Part shown: positions 38,315-49,626 of the stretch, one piece after another
How positions within the stretch are numbered: the stretch's first letter is position 1
Layout: each line of letters starts with the position of its first letter
Assembly: GCF_900129395.1 (NCBI RefSeq)
Contig: NZ_FQVP01000002.1
Coordinates: 434,001-498,000 of the forward strand
Reading direction: 5' to 3'
DNA: 64,000 nt
DNA from: Pseudosulfitobacter pseudonitzschiae
GTDB taxonomy: Bacteria; Pseudomonadota; Alphaproteobacteria; Rhodobacterales; Rhodobacteraceae
The notes under the pieces: model-generated
Told to the model about the DNA's origin: nothing
Databases searched by the model: none
What the model saw: only the letters and a program-made list of their open reading frames with translations
Program-made: the position numbers and the translations under genes

Positions 38315-38992
38315 GTGATCGAGCTAGAAAATGTGGCCTACAGCTACGGCGGGGGCGAATTGTTGTCGGATATTTCCGTCAAACTCGCGCCCGGATCTTT
38401 CCACTTTCTGACCGGGCCATCGGGGGCAGGCAAGACCACCCTGCTCAAGCTGTGTTACGGCGCGTTGTTGCCCACCGCGGGCACCGTGCGGCTGCTGGGC
38501 GCGGATGTGCGCACGCTTCAGCGTGACGATATCGCCATGCTCCGCCGCCGGATCGGGGTCGTGCACCAGGACGTGCAGTTCCTGGACCACCTGCCGGTTG
38601 CCGAAAACATCGCCCTGCCTCTGACCGTATCGGGACGGGGCGGCGCGGCGCAGGGCGACGACCTTGAGGAACTCATGGCCTGGGTCGGTCTGACCGGGCG
38701 GGCGCAGGGGCTGCCGCCCGAACTGTCAGGCGGGGAACGCCAACGCGCGGCGCTGGCGCGGGCGGTGATCATGTCGCCCGACGTGGTGCTGGCGGATGAA
38801 CCCACGGGCAACGTCGACTGGGAGATGTCCCAGCGCCTGCTGCGCCTGCTGATCGAGCTGAACCGCATGGGCAAGACGGTGTTGATCGCCACCCATGACC
38901 TGTCGCTGATCCGCGCCGCCAAGGCACAGGTGCAGGCGCGGGTGCTGCGCATCGCCAACCGGCGCATCCAACTGGCGGGGGCGGACCTGTGA
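38315..38992 (+). CDS. ftsE: Cell division ABC transporter ATPase FtsE
   Basis: 225 residues with a GTG start at 38315. Walker A GPSGAGKTTL (36-45), signature ELSGGERQRAALARA, Walker B VVLADEPTGNVD, and the H-loop ATHDLSLI. FtsE drives FtsX to activate periplasmic peptidoglycan hydrolases during division. The stop overlaps the ftsX start (GTGA), and plsC and a PPOX gene follow in the same operon. Confidence 0.92.
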   Translation: MIELENVAYSYGGGELLSDISVKLAPGSFHFLTGPSGAGKTTLLKLCYGALLPTAGTVRLLGADVRTLQRDDIAMLRRRIGVVHQDVQFLDHLPVAENIALPLTVSGRGGAAQGDDLEELMAWVGLTGRAQGLPPELSGGERQRAALARAVIMSPDVVLADEPTGNVDWEMSQRLLRLLIELNRMGKTVLIATHDLSLIRAAKAQVQARVLRIANRRIQLAGADL

Positions 38993-39897
38993 AGCTGAAC
39001 CTGAACGCATTGCAATCGCTGACCCACAGCGACCGCCAGGCGGACCGCGTCGTGCCACCTTCGGGGTTTACCGCGCGGCTGACCCTGTTTGCAGCCGCCG
39101 CCATGGCCTTTCTGGCCGTGTTCGCACTTGCCCTGTCCATGGCCACGGGACGGCTTGCCAGCCAGTGGAGCGCCGAGCTGGCACGCACGGCGACGATCCG
39201 CATTGTCGCCCCGCTGGACCAGCGGGCCACGCAGACCGAGGCGGCATTGGCCGTGTTGCAAACCACCGCAGGCGTGCAAAGTGCGCGTGCGTTGAGTGAC
39301 GAGGAACAGTCGGCCCTGCTGGCCCCGTGGTTCGGCCCCGAGGTTTCTCTGGACGGCCTGCCGGTGCCGCGCCTGATCGAGATCGTGGAAACAGCCGACG
39401 GCATCGACGCGGCAGGCCTGCGGTTGCGGCTGGCTGCCGAGGTGCCGGGCGCCGTGCTGGACGATCACAGCCGATGGCGCGCCCCGCTGGTCAAGGCCGC
39501 GTCGCGCCTGCGCCTGCTGGGCTGGGTTGCCACGGTGCTGATCGTGGCGACGGTGGCCGCGATGGTGACGCTGGCCGCGCAAGCCGCGCTGGCCGCCAAT
39601 GCACAGGTGATCGCGGTGCTGCGTCTGGTGGGCGCGACCGACCGCTATATCGCCCAGGCCTTTATCCGCCGCTTTACATTGCGTGCGCTGGCCGGATCGG
39701 CGCTGGGTGTGGTCCTGGGTGTGATCGCGGTTGTCTTGATGCCCTCGGGGGGCAGTGAGATGTCGGGCTTTCTCACCGGATTGCGCTTTCAGGGACTGGG
39801 CTGGATCGTGCCGTTCCTGATCCCGCCGCTGACGGCTCTGGTCGCCTTTGCCGCCACGGGCGCGGCGGCCCGTCGCACATTGGAGAACCTGTCATGA
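38989..39897 (+). CDS. ftsX: Cell division protein FtsX
   Basis: 302 residues, GTG start overlapping the ftsE stop. Topology of FtsX: one span at about 32-52 (LTLFAAAAMAFLAVFALALSM), a periplasmic domain of about 110 residues, and three C-terminal spans (about 175-200, 220-245, 265-290) with the conserved NAQVIAVLRLVGATDRYIAQAFIRRF loop that contacts FtsE. Its last codons overlap plsC by ATGA. Confidence 0.9.
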   Translation: MKLNLNALQSLTHSDRQADRVVPPSGFTARLTLFAAAAMAFLAVFALALSMATGRLASQWSAELARTATIRIVAPLDQRATQTEAALAVLQTTAGVQSARALSDEEQSALLAPWFGPEVSLDGLPVPRLIEIVETADGIDAAGLRLRLAAEVPGAVLDDHSRWRAPLVKAASRLRLLGWVATVLIVATVAAMVTLAAQAALAANAQVIAVLRLVGATDRYIAQAFIRRFTLRALAGSALGVVLGVIAVVLMPSGGSEMSGFLTGLRFQGLGWIVPFLIPPLTALVAFAATGAAARRTLENLS

Positions 39898-40631
39898 TCG
39901 CACTTCAATGGCTGCGCTCGCTGATCTTTGTGGCGCAAATCTATCTGGCGATGCTGGTGGTCGGCGTGGTCTTTGCGCCCTATGCGCTGTTCAGCCGGGC
40001 AGGTGCACGGGCGGCCTGCAAGACGTGGTGCAAATGGGTGTTCTGGACGGCGCGCTGGATGGTCGGCATCCGCACCGAAGTGCGCGGCGAGGTGCCCACA
40101 GGCGACGTTCTGATCGCGGCCAAGCACCAGTCGTTCCTGGACATCATGCTGATCTTTCACGCGGTGCCCAAGGGCAAGTTCATCATGAAACGCGAGATCC
40201 TGTGGACGCCGATCATCGGCCTCTATGCCAAGGGCATCGGCTGTATCCCCGTCGCACGCGGCAAGCGCGGTATTGCGATCAAGCAGATGGTGCGCGACGT
40301 GGATGCCGGCCGTCTGGAAGCGGGGCAGTTGATTATCTATTCCCAAGGCACGCGCGTCGCACCGGGGGTCAAGGCGCCCTACAAGGTCGGCACCGCCGTG
40401 CTGTACAACGAACTGGGCCAGCCTTGCGTGCCCGTGGCCACCAACGTGGGCGTGTTCTGGCCGCGCAAGGGCATCCTGCGCAAACCGGGGCTGGCAGTGA
40501 TCGAGTTCCTGCCCGCCATGCCCGAAGGTCTGCCGCGCGAGGAATTCATGGCGACCTTGCAACAGACCGTCGAGGCGCGGTCGGACGCCCTGCTGGTCGA
40601 GGCGGGATTTGATGTGAAAAGGCTGGGTTGA
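39894..40631 (+). CDS. plsC: 1-acyl-sn-glycerol-3-phosphate acyltransferase
   Basis: 245 residues. N-terminal membrane helix, then the acyltransferase HX4D motif as KHQSFLD (about 81-87) and the glycerophosphate-binding motif as YSQGTRVAPG (usual E of EGTR replaced by Q). It acylates lysophosphatidic acid to phosphatidic acid. Overlaps ftsX (ATGA) and the next gene (TGATG). Confidence 0.9.
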   Translation: MIALQWLRSLIFVAQIYLAMLVVGVVFAPYALFSRAGARAACKTWCKWVFWTARWMVGIRTEVRGEVPTGDVLIAAKHQSFLDIMLIFHAVPKGKFIMKREILWTPIIGLYAKGIGCIPVARGKRGIAIKQMVRDVDAGRLEAGQLIIYSQGTRVAPGVKAPYKVGTAVLYNELGQPCVPVATNVGVFWPRKGILRKPGLAVIEFLPAMPEGLPREEFMATLQQTVEARSDALLVEAGFDVKRLG

Positions 40632-41233
40632 TGCAGTGGATCGAGACGGAAGATGCGCTTGAGACGCTTTATGGCACGCCCGGGCAACCTGCGTTGCGCA
40701 AGGTGTCGGACCACCTGACGCCGCTTTACCGCAAATGGATCATGGCCTCGCGGTTCTGTGTGCTGACCACTGTTGGCGCTGCGGGCACCGATGGCAGCCC
40801 GCGCGGGGATGACGGCCCCGTGGTGCTGGAACTGGACCCGCAGACCTTGGCTATGCCCGACTGGCGCGGCAACAACCGGCTGGATTCGCTGCGCAATATC
40901 GTGACCGACGGGCGCGTGTCGCTGATGTTCATGGTGCCGGGATCGAACACCGTGGTGCGGGTGAACGGGCAGGCGCGTCTGACCGATGACGCCGACCTGC
41001 GTGCGCGTTTTGCAGCGGGCAAGGCCACGCCCGCCACGGTGATCGTGATCCGCATCGCCGAGGTCTACACTCAATGTGCCCGCGCGGTGATGCGCGCGGA
41101 CCTGTGGGCGCGCGACGACAGCGCAGACTTGCCGCGTCCGGGCGAGATCTTGGCCGAGGTGACGGACGGGGCCGAGGGCGGCGCGGCCTATGATGCCGCG
41201 TGGCCCAAGCGCGCGAGCGAGACGATGTGGTAG
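40631..41233 (+). CDS. Pyridoxamine 5'-phosphate oxidase-family FMN-binding protein
   Basis: 200 residues from ATG at 40631. A PPOX split-barrel: FCVLTTVGAAGTDGSPRGDDGPVVLELD (about 43-70), MPDWRGNNRLDSLRNIVTDGRVSLMFMVPG, and VVRVNGQARLTDDADL, with the pattern of the MSMEG_1061/YPO-type subfamily. It probably binds FMN or F420-like cofactors; the substrate is unknown. End of the ftsE operon. Confidence 0.85.
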   Translation: MQWIETEDALETLYGTPGQPALRKVSDHLTPLYRKWIMASRFCVLTTVGAAGTDGSPRGDDGPVVLELDPQTLAMPDWRGNNRLDSLRNIVTDGRVSLMFMVPGSNTVVRVNGQARLTDDADLRARFAAGKATPATVIVIRIAEVYTQCARAVMRADLWARDDSADLPRPGEILAEVTDGAEGGAAYDAAWPKRASETMW

Positions 41234-41385
41234 TTTGCGGGTTCGGGATGCGTAACATTTGAACGGCAACGGGCAGCGTCATAAAATGTCGGGTGAAGCG
41301 TCACGCGGTTCTGCTCTAATCGGGCCATCGCACAGTCTAGGTTAGGGAGCGGTAGGCCTACGAAGATGCCTTTCGCCACAGGACG

Positions 41386-41560
41386 CAAAGCCGCGCATCG
41401 ACGGGCCGTGGTGCGGCGATGTGCCTTAGTGCTGGGCACTTTATGGCAGCCAAACACATCCGAGCTAACAGTATCACACAACAGAAACCAAATCGCCGTG
41501 CCGGCGGACGGCCCGGCGATGCGCGGCGGCCTACGGCCTTGTCCCGCGCAGAGGTAGGGT
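41386..41560 (+). repeat. Dispersed intergenic repeat, copy C
   Basis: Third copy, more diverged in the middle, same orientation. It keeps CCGCGCATCGACGGGCCG, GGCAGCCAAACACATCC, CAAATCGCCGTGCCGGCGG and GATGCGCGGCGGCCTACGGC. Like the other copies it follows the 3' end of a plus-strand gene. Confidence 0.8.
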
Positions 41561-41638
41561 GAACGACGCACCAAACGCCTAGGAGCGGGTGCCTGTCCGC
41601 AGGACCTGCGGGAACACATTCTAAAAACACCGGAAATG

Positions 41639-41669
41639 AAAAAGGCGCACCGTCAGGCGCGCCTTTTTT
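41639..41669 (-). terminator. Terminator of the lpd operon
   Basis: AAAAAGGCGC / GCGCCTTTTTT with a ten-base loop. On the minus strand the stem is followed by six T, 22 bases past the lpd stop; the symmetric A/T tracts make it bidirectional. Confidence 0.85.
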
Positions 41670-41690
41670 GTGGTCTCTGGCCTATGCCAA

Positions 41691-43079
41691 TCACATATGG
41701 ATCGGGCCGTCGCCACAGGCCAGTGCGGCCTCGCGCACCGCTTCGGAATAGGTCGGGTGCGCGTGGCAGGTCATGGCCAGATCCTCGGCGGACGCGCCGA
41801 ATTCCATCGCCACGCAAACCTCGTGGATCAGGTCGCCGGCACCGGGGCCGATGATGTGGCAGCCCAGGATGCGGTCGGTTTCCTTGTCCGCCAGGATCTT
41901 GACGAAACCGTCGCCCGCGAAGACGGCCTTGGCACGGGCGTTGCCCATGAAGCTGAACTTGCCGACCTTATAGGCGCGGCCCGCTTCTTTCAGCGTGGCC
42001 TCGGTTTCGCCCACGTTGGCCACCTCGGGGTGGGTGTAGATCACACCGGGGATCACGCCATAGTTGACGTGCCCATGCTTGCCCGCGACCTGCTCGGCGG
42101 CGGCCATGCCTTCATCCTCGGCCTTGTGCGCCAGCATCGGACCCTCGATCACGTCGCCGATGGCGTAGACGCCCGGCACGTTGGTCTGCCAGTCCTTGCC
42201 CACCTTGATCTGACCGCGCTGTGTCATCTCGACGCCCAGCCCCTCAAGGCCCAGCCCGTCGACGTAAGGCTTGCGGCCGGTCGACACCAGAACCACATCG
42301 GCGTCCAGCACGTGTTCGCTGTCATCTTTGCGCAGTTTGTAATGCACCTTGGCCTTGGTCTTGGTCGCCTCGGTCTTTTGCACGGCGGCGCCCATGATGA
42401 ATTTCAGGCCCTGTTTGGACAGCATCCGCTGGAAGGTCTTCTGAACTTCGGGGTCCATGCCGGGGGTGATCGCGTCCAGATATTCGACAACGGTCACTTC
42501 GGACCCCAGCCGCGCGTAAACGCTGCCCAGTTCCAGCCCGATCACGCCCGCGCCGATCACGACCATGGATTTCGGAACCTTGCCCAGCTCAAGCGCGCCG
42601 GTCGATGTCACGACGACCTTTTCGTCCACTTCGACGCCGGGCAGGGATGCCGCCTCGGAGCCGGTGGCGATGATGATGTTCTTGGCCTCGTAGACCTCGT
42701 CACCGACCTTGACCTTGCCCGCTTCGGGGATCGAGCCCCAGCCTTTGAGCCAGTCGACCTTGTTCTTTTTGAACAGGAATTCGATGCCCTTGGTGTTGGT
42801 GTCGATGGTGGACTGTTTGTAGGTCAGCATCTGCTTCCAGTCGACCGAGGGGCTTTTGCCCTTCAGGCCCATTTCGGCAAAGTTGTGCTCGGCCTCGTGC
42901 AGCATGTGGGATGCGTGCAGCAATGCCTTGGACGGGATGCAGCCGACGTTCAGGCAGGTGCCGCCCAGCGTCTCGCGTCCTTCGACGCAGGCCACTTTCA
43001 GGCCCAGCTGCGCGCAACGGATGGCGCAGACATAGCCGCCGGGGCCGGAGCCGATGATGATAACGTCGTAGGATGCCAT
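41691..43079 (-). CDS. lpd: Dihydrolipoyl dehydrogenase (E3)
   Basis: 462 residues. FAD motif [17 protein letters not shown], redox disulfide [17 protein letters not shown] (C41/C46 region), NAD motif [20 protein letters not shown], and the C-terminal His-Glu pair in [13 protein letters not shown]. As the E3 subunit it reoxidises the lipoyl groups of the 2-oxoglutarate dehydrogenase complex encoded upstream. Spacing from the MAPEG gene is about 100 bases. Confidence 0.96.
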   Translation of the reverse strand: MASYDVIIIGSGPGGYVCAIRCAQLGLKVACVEGRETLGGTCLNVGCIPSKALLHASHMLHEAEHNFAEMGLKGKSPSVDWKQMLTYKQSTIDTNTKGIEFLFKKNKVDWLKGWGSIPEAGKVKVGDEVYEAKNIIIATGSEAASLPGVEVDEKVVVTSTGALELGKVPKSMVVIGAGVIGLELGSVYARLGSEVTVVEYLDAITPGMDPEVQKTFQRMLSKQGLKFIMGAAVQKTEATKTKAKVHYKLRKDDSEHVLDADVVLVSTGRKPYVDGLGLEGLGVEMTQRGQIKVGKDWQTNVPGVYAIGDVIEGPMLAHKAEDEGMAAAEQVAGKHGHVNYGVIPGVIYTHPEVANVGETEATLKEAGRAYKVGKFSFMGNARAKAVFAGDGFVKILADKETDRILGCHIIGPGAGDLIHEVCVAMEFGASAEDLAMTCHAHPTYSEAVREAALACGDGPIHM

Positions 43080-43179
43080 GTGGTCTTCTCCTTGGTCGTG
43101 TGCGCCGGTTTGGCCTGGGACAGGCTGCTGTCGGCTTTCAGTGTGGCACAGGGGCCATATGTGTCTTGCGGGCGCGTCC

Positions 43180-43575
43180 CTAGATCAGGGAGGCGATGAA
43201 CAGGATGGCAACGCAGGCCAGTGCCACGAGCCAGATATAGGACCGCCAGGGCTGCCATCCCAGCGCGTAGGCGGGAATATAGAGCGCACGGGCGGCCAGA
43301 TAGACCCACGCCGCCCCCAGCGTCAGGGTGGTGACCTGATCCGTAACGTGGATCAACAGCACGGCGGCGGCAAAGAACGGGAACATCTGCACGTTGTTGT
43401 CATAGGCCCGCAGCATTCGCGCGGTGACGTTGCGCATCGGTCGGCTGGGATCGCGGTCGCGCGGGCTGGTGGTGTAACTCGGCCCCACGTCCATGTTCGC
43501 CATGGTCGAGGCGACGACGAACTGCACGATGTGCAAGAGGCCGGCGAGGGCGATGGTCAGGAGGAGGGGGGTCAT
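43180..43575 (-). CDS. MAPEG-family membrane protein
   Basis: 131 residues, four membrane helices, with the MAPEG motif [27 protein letters not shown] at about 47-73 (the RAxxNxxE-like loop with N in place of E). The family includes glutathione-dependent membrane enzymes; bacterial members of this type are uncharacterised. It starts one base after the stop of the HEPN-like gene, with GGAGG in that gene's end. Confidence 0.85.
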   Translation of the reverse strand: MTPLLLTIALAGLLHIVQFVVASTMANMDVGPSYTTSPRDRDPSRPMRNVTARMLRAYDNNVQMFPFFAAAVLLIHVTDQVTTLTLGAAWVYLAARALYIPAYALGWQPWRSYIWLVALACVAILFIASLI

Positions 43576-43576
43576 A

Positions 43577-44140
43577 TTATGCCTCCGAAATCTTTTGTAC
43601 GTTGTTTATCGCAAAGACCCCTCTCACAATCCATATTGATTGGTCTCGATCAACTGGGCGAATTCTAGACGTTAAGCCCTTTAATGTAGCAAACGGATTT
43701 TTTCCTGTTTTCTGTTTAACTTTAGCCCCGAATTTCGCGATAAATTTCAGTGAATTTTCGATGGCTTCCCGTTTCTTTGCGTCTGATGCACTGCGTCCGT
43801 GGAATATTGTATCACGGACAGTCTCTGCATTTTCCAATGCCCTATAATCTGCTGAAGCCAAATCTATACCAATCAAAGACTTTATCGTCGCCCGAAAGGA
43901 TGTTCGTGTGAACGATCTTCTTTCGAGCTCTGCATCGACAACTGATGTCATGCACTTCAGGTTCCTAACGAGAATGCACTTCAGTGAGCGGTACCGACCT
44001 TGTTCGATAACCATGAACAAATAGGCGAGCGACAAATCCAGATCAGCTGCGTCAAGTAAAGGTTGAAGCCCGCTAAGATGCGTCTTCACTTCTTCTGGCA
44101 ACGCAGTGAACTGGTGTCGAATAGCGACGATTGTCGGCAT
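43577..44140 (-). CDS. HEPN-like hypothetical protein inserted in the suc operon
   Basis: 187 residues, no family firmly recognised. Mostly helical. VRDTIFHG (108-115) fits the HEPN RNase motif R-x4-H, with polar D after R109 and H114, in a typical position before the last long helix (DAKKREAIENSLKFIAKFGAKV). Base composition is markedly more AT-rich than sucB and the MAPEG gene, so it was probably acquired. It starts eight bases after the sucB stop with a weak ribosome site. If it is a HEPN ribonuclease it could be a solitary toxin or defence factor; no antitoxin is adjacent. Confidence 0.65.
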   Translation of the reverse strand: MPTIVAIRHQFTALPEEVKTHLSGLQPLLDAADLDLSLAYLFMVIEQGRYRSLKCILVRNLKCMTSVVDAELERRSFTRTSFRATIKSLIGIDLASADYRALENAETVRDTIFHGRSASDAKKREAIENSLKFIAKFGAKVKQKTGKNPFATLKGLTSRIRPVDRDQSIWIVRGVFAINNVQKISEA

Positions 44141-44147
44141 GTCTTTC

Positions 44148-45668
44148 TCAAAGATCCATCAGCAACCGGCGGGGATCTTCCAGTGCTTCCTTGACGCGGA
44201 CAAGGAAGGTCACAGCGCCCTTGCCGTCTACGATCCGGTGGTCGTAGGACAGTGCCAGGTACATCATCGGACGGATCACCACCTGACCGTTGATCGCCAT
44301 CGGGCGGTCCTGGATCTTGTGCATGCCCAGGATACCCGATTGCGGCGGGTTCAGGATGGGCGAGGACATCAGCGAGCCGTAGACGCCACCGTTCGAGATG
44401 GTGAACGTGCCGCCCTGCATTTCCGCCATCGACAGCTTGCCGTCACGGGCGCGCGCGCCTTTTTCGGCAATCGCCTTTTCGATGTCGGCAAAGGACATCG
44501 CATCGGCGTCGCGGATCACCGGAACCACCAGACCCGTGGGCGTGCCTGCGGCGATCCCCATGTGAACGAAGTTCTTGTAGACCACGTCGGTGCCGTCGAT
44601 CTCGGCGTTGACCTCGGGGACCTCTTTCAGCGCGTGCACGCAAGCCTTGGTGAAGAAGGACATAAAGCCCAGTTTCACGCCGTGCTTCTTCAGGAACAGG
44701 TCCTTGTATTCGTTGCGCAGTGCCATGACCTCGGTCATGTCGACCTCGTTATAGGTGGTCAGCATCGCGGCGGTGTTCTGGCTGTCTTTCAGGCGGCGCG
44801 CGATGGTCTGGCGCAGGCGGGTCATTTTCACCCGCTCTTCGCGTGCCTCATCGTCGGCCGAAACAGGTGCGCGCGGGGCGGCGGAGGCTTGCGGGGCAGG
44901 GGCGGCGCCGGCGGCGGCCACGGCCTTGGCCACGTCTTCCTTCATGATGCGCCCGTCACGGCCCGAGCCGGTGACCTGATCGCGGCTGATCCCGGCCTCG
45001 GCCATGGCTTTCTTGGCGGAGGGGGCGTCTTCCACGTCCTTGCCGCCGCTCTGCGCCTGCGCCGCAGGTTTGGGGGCGTCTTCCGAGGCGGGGGCCGCAG
45101 CCTTGGCACCGTCACCGGAGGAGATCACAGCCAGTTTGGCGCTGGCTTCCACGGTGCTGCCTTCCTCGGCCAGGATTTCGGTCAGGACACCGGCGGCGGG
45201 GCTGGGCACTTCGACGCTGACCTTGTCGGTTTCCAGCTCGCACAGCATTTCGTCCTGCGCGACCTCGTCGCCGACTTTCTTGAACCATGTGCTGACGGTC
45301 GCCTCGGTGACGCTCTCGCCCAGTGTCGGCACCATCACGTCCACATTGGCCGACGCCTCGCGCGGCTTGGTTTCCTCGGCACCGGCGTCGATGGATTTGG
45401 GCGCGTCCTTGGGGGGCTCTACCGCGGCTTCGCCGCCTTCCGAGATGGTCGCCAGCAGCGCGTCAACGCCGACGGTGTCGCCTTCGGCAGCCACGATCTC
45501 GCCCATGGTGCCCGCGACGGGGCTGGGCACTTCGACGGTGACCTTGTCAGTTTCCAGCTCGCACAGCATTTCGTCAACGGCCACGGCGTCGCCGGGTTTC
45601 TTGAACCATGTGGCAACGGTGGCTTCGGTCACGGATTCGCCCAGGGTGGGCACACGGACATCAGTCAT
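44148..45668 (-). CDS. sucB: 2-oxoglutarate dehydrogenase E2 (dihydrolipoyl succinyltransferase)
   Basis: 506 residues with two lipoyl domains in tandem (residues about 3-75 and 110-185), each with the lipoylation site ELETDKV; this is longer than the single-lipoyl enterobacterial form. Then an Ala/Pro linker, a peripheral-subunit-binding domain ([31 protein letters not shown]), and the catalytic core with [16 protein letters not shown]. Its start overlaps the sucA stop (TAATG). Succinyl groups are passed from SucA via lipoate to CoA. Confidence 0.96.
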   Translation of the reverse strand: MTDVRVPTLGESVTEATVATWFKKPGDAVAVDEMLCELETDKVTVEVPSPVAGTMGEIVAAEGDTVGVDALLATISEGGEAAVEPPKDAPKSIDAGAEETKPREASANVDVMVPTLGESVTEATVSTWFKKVGDEVAQDEMLCELETDKVSVEVPSPAAGVLTEILAEEGSTVEASAKLAVISSGDGAKAAAPASEDAPKPAAQAQSGGKDVEDAPSAKKAMAEAGISRDQVTGSGRDGRIMKEDVAKAVAAAGAAPAPQASAAPRAPVSADDEAREERVKMTRLRQTIARRLKDSQNTAAMLTTYNEVDMTEVMALRNEYKDLFLKKHGVKLGFMSFFTKACVHALKEVPEVNAEIDGTDVVYKNFVHMGIAAGTPTGLVVPVIRDADAMSFADIEKAIAEKGARARDGKLSMAEMQGGTFTISNGGVYGSLMSSPILNPPQSGILGMHKIQDRPMAINGQVVIRPMMYLALSYDHRIVDGKGAVTFLVRVKEALEDPRRLLMDL

Positions 45669-48634
45669 TATTTCGATCCTTTGATGGTCAGCGCCTCGTC
45701 AACGAGGGCGGCTTGTTGTGCTTTGTGCTGGCTGGCCAGACCTGTGGCAGGCGACGCCGATGTGGCGCGGCCCACGTATTCGGGGCGCAGGTGCTTGGCC
45801 TTGATCCGGCCCAGAACCCATTCGATGTTGGGTTCGATAAAGGTCCATGCGCCCTGGTTCTTCGGTTCTTCCTGGCACCAGATCATCTCGGCGTCCTTGA
45901 AGCGTTCCAGTTCCTTGACCGCGGATTGGGCGGGGAAGGGATAGAACTGTTCAAAGCGCAGCAGGTAGATATCGTCGATTCCACGGGCGTCGCGTTCTTC
46001 CAGCAGGTCATAATAGACCTTGCCCGAACACATCACGACGCGCTTGATCTTGTCATCGGCGACCAGCTTGGTGTCCGAGTTGCCATGTTCCGCATCGTCC
46101 CACAGCACGCGGTGGAAGGACGAACCGGTGGTGAACTCCTCGGCCTTGCTGATGGCCAGCTTGTGACGCAGCAGCGATTTCGGCGTCATCAGGATCAGCG
46201 GCTTGCGGAAGTCGCGGTGGATCTGGCGGCGCAGGATGTGGAAGTAGTTCGCCGGCGTGGTGCAGTTGGCCACGATCCAGTTGTCCTGACCACACATTTG
46301 CAGGAACCGTTCCAGACGGGCGCTGGAGTGTTCGGGGCCTTGCCCCTCAAAACCGTGCGGCAGCAGGACGGTCAGGCCCGACATCCGCAGCCATTTGCTT
46401 TCGCCCGAGCTGATGAACTGGTCGAACATGATCTGCGCGCCGTTGGCAAAGTCGCCGAACTGCGCCTCCCACAGGGTCAACGCATTGGGTTCGGCCAGCG
46501 AATAGCCGTATTCAAAGCCCAGCACCGCATATTCAGACAGCATCGAGTCGATGACTTCGTATTGTGCCTGGCCCTCGCGGATGTGGTTCAGCGGATAGTA
46601 GCGTTCTTCGTTGTCCTGATTGATCAGGGCCGAATGGCGCTGGCTGAAGGTGCCGCGGGCGCTGTCCTGACCGGACAGGCGCACGGGATAGCCTTCGGTC
46701 AGAAGCGATCCGAACGCGATTGCCTCGGCTGTGGCCCAGTCGAAACCGGTGCCGCTTTCGAACATCGCCTTCTTGGCTTCCAGCAGGCGTTCAACGGTTT
46801 TGTGCAAGGGCGTACCCTCGGGCGTTGCCGTCAATCCCTTGCCGATCTCGGCCAGTGTTTCGGGTTTGATCGCGGTTTTGCCACGCTGGTATTTTTTCTG
46901 CTTCATCTTATCCAGATGCGACCACTTGCCATCCAGCCAGTCGGCCTTGTTCGGGCGGTATTCTTTGCCGGCCTCGAACTCTTCGTTCATCTTGGCTTGG
47001 AACGCCGCCTTCATGTCCTCGATCTCGCCCTCAGGGATCAGGCCGTCCTTGACCAGGCGGTCGGTATATAGCGTCAGGGTGGTTTTCTGCTTCTTGATCC
47101 GCTTGTACATCACCGGGTTGGTGAACATGGGCTCGTCGCCCTCGTTGTGACCGAAACGGCGATAGCAGAAGATGTCGATGACGACATCCTTGTGGAATTT
47201 CTGGCGGAATTCGGTCGCGACTTTGGCGGCGTGGACCACCGCCTCGGGATCGTCACCGTTGACGTGGAAAATCGGAGCCTCGACCACCAATGCGTTGTCG
47301 GTGGGATAGGGGGACGAGCGCGAGAAATGCGGCGCCGTGGTAAAGCCGATCTGGTTGTTCACCACGATGTGCATGGTGCCGCCCGCGCGGTGACCGCGCA
47401 GTCCCGACAGGGCGAAACATTCAGCCACCACACCCTGACCGGCAAAGGCCGCATCCCCGTGCAGCAGGATCGGCATGACCTGGGTACGCTCGGTGTCGCC
47501 CCACTGGTCCTGTTTGGCCCGGACCTTGCCCAGAACGACGGGGTTCACCGCCTCGAGGTGCGAGGGGTTGGCGGTCAGCGACAGGTGCACGGTGTTGTCG
47601 TCAAACTCACGGTCCGAAGACGCGCCAAGGTGGTATTTCACGTCGCCCGAGCCATCGACATCCTCGGGTTTAAAGCTGCCGCCCTGAAATTCGTTGAAGA
47701 TCGCGCGATAGGGTTTCTGCATCACGTTGGCCAGAACCGACAGGCGGCCACGGTGCGGCATGCCGATGACGATTTCCTTGACGCCCAAGGCGCCGCCACG
47801 CTTGATCACCTGTTCCATCGCGGGGATCAGGCTTTCGCCGCCATCCAGGCCAAAGCGTTTGGTGCCCATGTATTTGACATGCAGGAATTTCTCAAAGCCT
47901 TCGGCCTCGACCATCTTGTTCAGGATCGCCTTGCGTCCTTCGCGGGTGAACGCGATTTCCTTGCCCAGTCCTTCGATCCGCTCTTTCAGCCAGCTGGACT
48001 GTTCGGGATCGGAAATGTGCATGTATTGCAGGGCGAAAGTGCCGCAATAGGTCCGCGTGACAATCTCCATGATCTGCCGCATCGAGGCGATTTCCAGCCC
48101 CAGCACGTTGTCGATAAAGATCGGGCGGTCCATGTCGGCCTCGGTAAAGCCGTAGGATTTCGGGTCCAGCTCGGGATGCGGGACCTTGTCGCGCATGCCC
48201 AGCGGGTCCAGATCGGCGACCAGATGGCCCCGGATGCGGTAGGCACGGATGATCATCAGCGCGCGGATGCTGTCCAGCACGGCGCGTTTTACCATCTCGT
48301 CGCTCAGCTCGACGCCCTTGGCTTCGGCTTTCGCCTTGATCTTCTCGCCAGCGCCCTTGACCTCGGCGGGCGCGGCCCATTCGCCGGTCAGCGCCTGCGT
48401 CAGGTCATCGCCTGGCATCGGCGGCCAGTCGCTGCGCGCCCAGCTCGGGCCTGCGGCCTCGGCCCTGACGTTGTCGTCCTCGTCGCCCATCGCCTTGAAA
48501 AAGGCCTGCCAGGCTTCGTCCACCGCGCCGGGATCGTTGGCATAGCGGGCATACATCTGTTCAAGGTATTCCGCGTTGTGCCCCTGCATGAAGGACGAGG
48601 CGTGGAACTGGTCGTTGGCGGGGTGGTCGGTCAT
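45668..48634 (-). CDS. sucA: 2-oxoglutarate dehydrogenase E1
   Basis: 988 residues, full length. E1o features: the N-terminal [23 protein letters not shown] that binds E2/E3, [32 protein letters not shown], the ThDP motif near [11 protein letters not shown] with the following NNQIGFTT, and a C-terminal transketolase-like half ending [20 protein letters not shown]. It decarboxylates 2-oxoglutarate. It lies between sucD (83-base gap) and sucB. Confidence 0.96.
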   Translation of the reverse strand: MTDHPANDQFHASSFMQGHNAEYLEQMYARYANDPGAVDEAWQAFFKAMGDEDDNVRAEAAGPSWARSDWPPMPGDDLTQALTGEWAAPAEVKGAGEKIKAKAEAKGVELSDEMVKRAVLDSIRALMIIRAYRIRGHLVADLDPLGMRDKVPHPELDPKSYGFTEADMDRPIFIDNVLGLEIASMRQIMEIVTRTYCGTFALQYMHISDPEQSSWLKERIEGLGKEIAFTREGRKAILNKMVEAEGFEKFLHVKYMGTKRFGLDGGESLIPAMEQVIKRGGALGVKEIVIGMPHRGRLSVLANVMQKPYRAIFNEFQGGSFKPEDVDGSGDVKYHLGASSDREFDDNTVHLSLTANPSHLEAVNPVVLGKVRAKQDQWGDTERTQVMPILLHGDAAFAGQGVVAECFALSGLRGHRAGGTMHIVVNNQIGFTTAPHFSRSSPYPTDNALVVEAPIFHVNGDDPEAVVHAAKVATEFRQKFHKDVVIDIFCYRRFGHNEGDEPMFTNPVMYKRIKKQKTTLTLYTDRLVKDGLIPEGEIEDMKAAFQAKMNEEFEAGKEYRPNKADWLDGKWSHLDKMKQKKYQRGKTAIKPETLAEIGKGLTATPEGTPLHKTVERLLEAKKAMFESGTGFDWATAEAIAFGSLLTEGYPVRLSGQDSARGTFSQRHSALINQDNEERYYPLNHIREGQAQYEVIDSMLSEYAVLGFEYGYSLAEPNALTLWEAQFGDFANGAQIMFDQFISSGESKWLRMSGLTVLLPHGFEGQGPEHSSARLERFLQMCGQDNWIVANCTTPANYFHILRRQIHRDFRKPLILMTPKSLLRHKLAISKAEEFTTGSSFHRVLWDDAEHGNSDTKLVADDKIKRVVMCSGKVYYDLLEERDARGIDDIYLLRFEQFYPFPAQSAVKELERFKDAEMIWCQEEPKNQGAWTFIEPNIEWVLGRIKAKHLRPEYVGRATSASPATGLASQHKAQQAALVDEALTIKGSK

Positions 48635-48717
48635 GGCGAGATACCTCGGATATGAGACGTGGCCGTATGATGGTTAATGAGAGCAGGGCGGGACAACAGG
48701 CCCCGCCCTGAGACTGG

Positions 48718-49605
48718 TTAGCCTTTGTCGATGGCTTCTTTGACCGCTTCGCCCAGTGTCGCGGGGCTGTCTGCCACCACGATACCGGCTTCGCGCATCG
48801 CTTCGATCTTGCTTTCGGCGTCGCCCTTGCCACCGGCAACGATGGCGCCTGCGTGGCCCATGCGGCGGCCCGGAGGGGCGGTGCGGCCCGCGATGAAACC
48901 GGCTGTGGGTTTCCAGCGGCCTTTTTTCTTTTCGTCGGCCAGGAACTGCGCCGCTTCTTCTTCGGCAGAGCCGCCGATTTCACCGATCATGATGATCGAC
49001 TGTGTTTCAGGGTCGGCCAGGAACATTTCCAGCACGTCGATATGCTCGGTCCCCTTGATGGGGTCGCCGCCGATGCCCACGGCCGAAGATTGGCCCAGTC
49101 CCATGTCCGTTGTCTGTTTCACAGCCTCATAGGTAAGCGTGCCCGAGCGCGAAACAACACCCACCGAGCCGCGCTTGTGGATGTGGCCCGGCATGATGCC
49201 GATCTTGCAGGCGTCGGGCGTGATCACGCCGGGGCAGTTGGGGCCGATCAGGCGGGATTTGGACCCTTCCAGCGCGCGTTTGACGCGCATCATGTCCAGA
49301 ACCGGAATGCCTTCGGTGATGCACACGATCAGCGGCATTTCCGCGTCGATGGCTTCGAGGATCGAATCCGCCGCGAAGGGGGGCGGCACATAGATGACCG
49401 ATGCGTTCGCTTCGGTCACGTGCATCGCCTCGTGCACCGAGTTGAAGACGGGCAGGTCCAGATGTTTCTGGCCGCCCTTGCCCGGCGTCACGCCGCCGAC
49501 CATCTTTGTGCCATAGGCGATGGCCTGTTCGGTGTGGAATGTCCCCTGCGAGCCGGTCAGGCCCTGGCAGATGACTTTGGTGTTTTCGTCGATAAGAACG
49601 GCCAT
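48718..49605 (-). CDS. sucD: Succinyl-CoA synthetase alpha subunit
   Basis: 295 residues. CoA-binding Rossmann start ([33 protein letters not shown]), [23 protein letters not shown], and the phosphohistidine region [15 protein letters not shown]. It forms the catalytic heterodimer with SucC, but here the two genes are separated by about 2 kb carrying two sulfotransferase genes and an exported protein. Confidence 0.96.
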   Translation of the reverse strand: MAVLIDENTKVICQGLTGSQGTFHTEQAIAYGTKMVGGVTPGKGGQKHLDLPVFNSVHEAMHVTEANASVIYVPPPFAADSILEAIDAEMPLIVCITEGIPVLDMMRVKRALEGSKSRLIGPNCPGVITPDACKIGIMPGHIHKRGSVGVVSRSGTLTYEAVKQTTDMGLGQSSAVGIGGDPIKGTEHIDVLEMFLADPETQSIIMIGEIGGSAEEEAAQFLADEKKKGRWKPTAGFIAGRTAPPGRRMGHAGAIVAGGKGDAESKIEAMREAGIVVADSPATLGEAVKEAIDKG

Positions 49606-49626
49606 GTTTGGTTTCCTTGCTTACGA

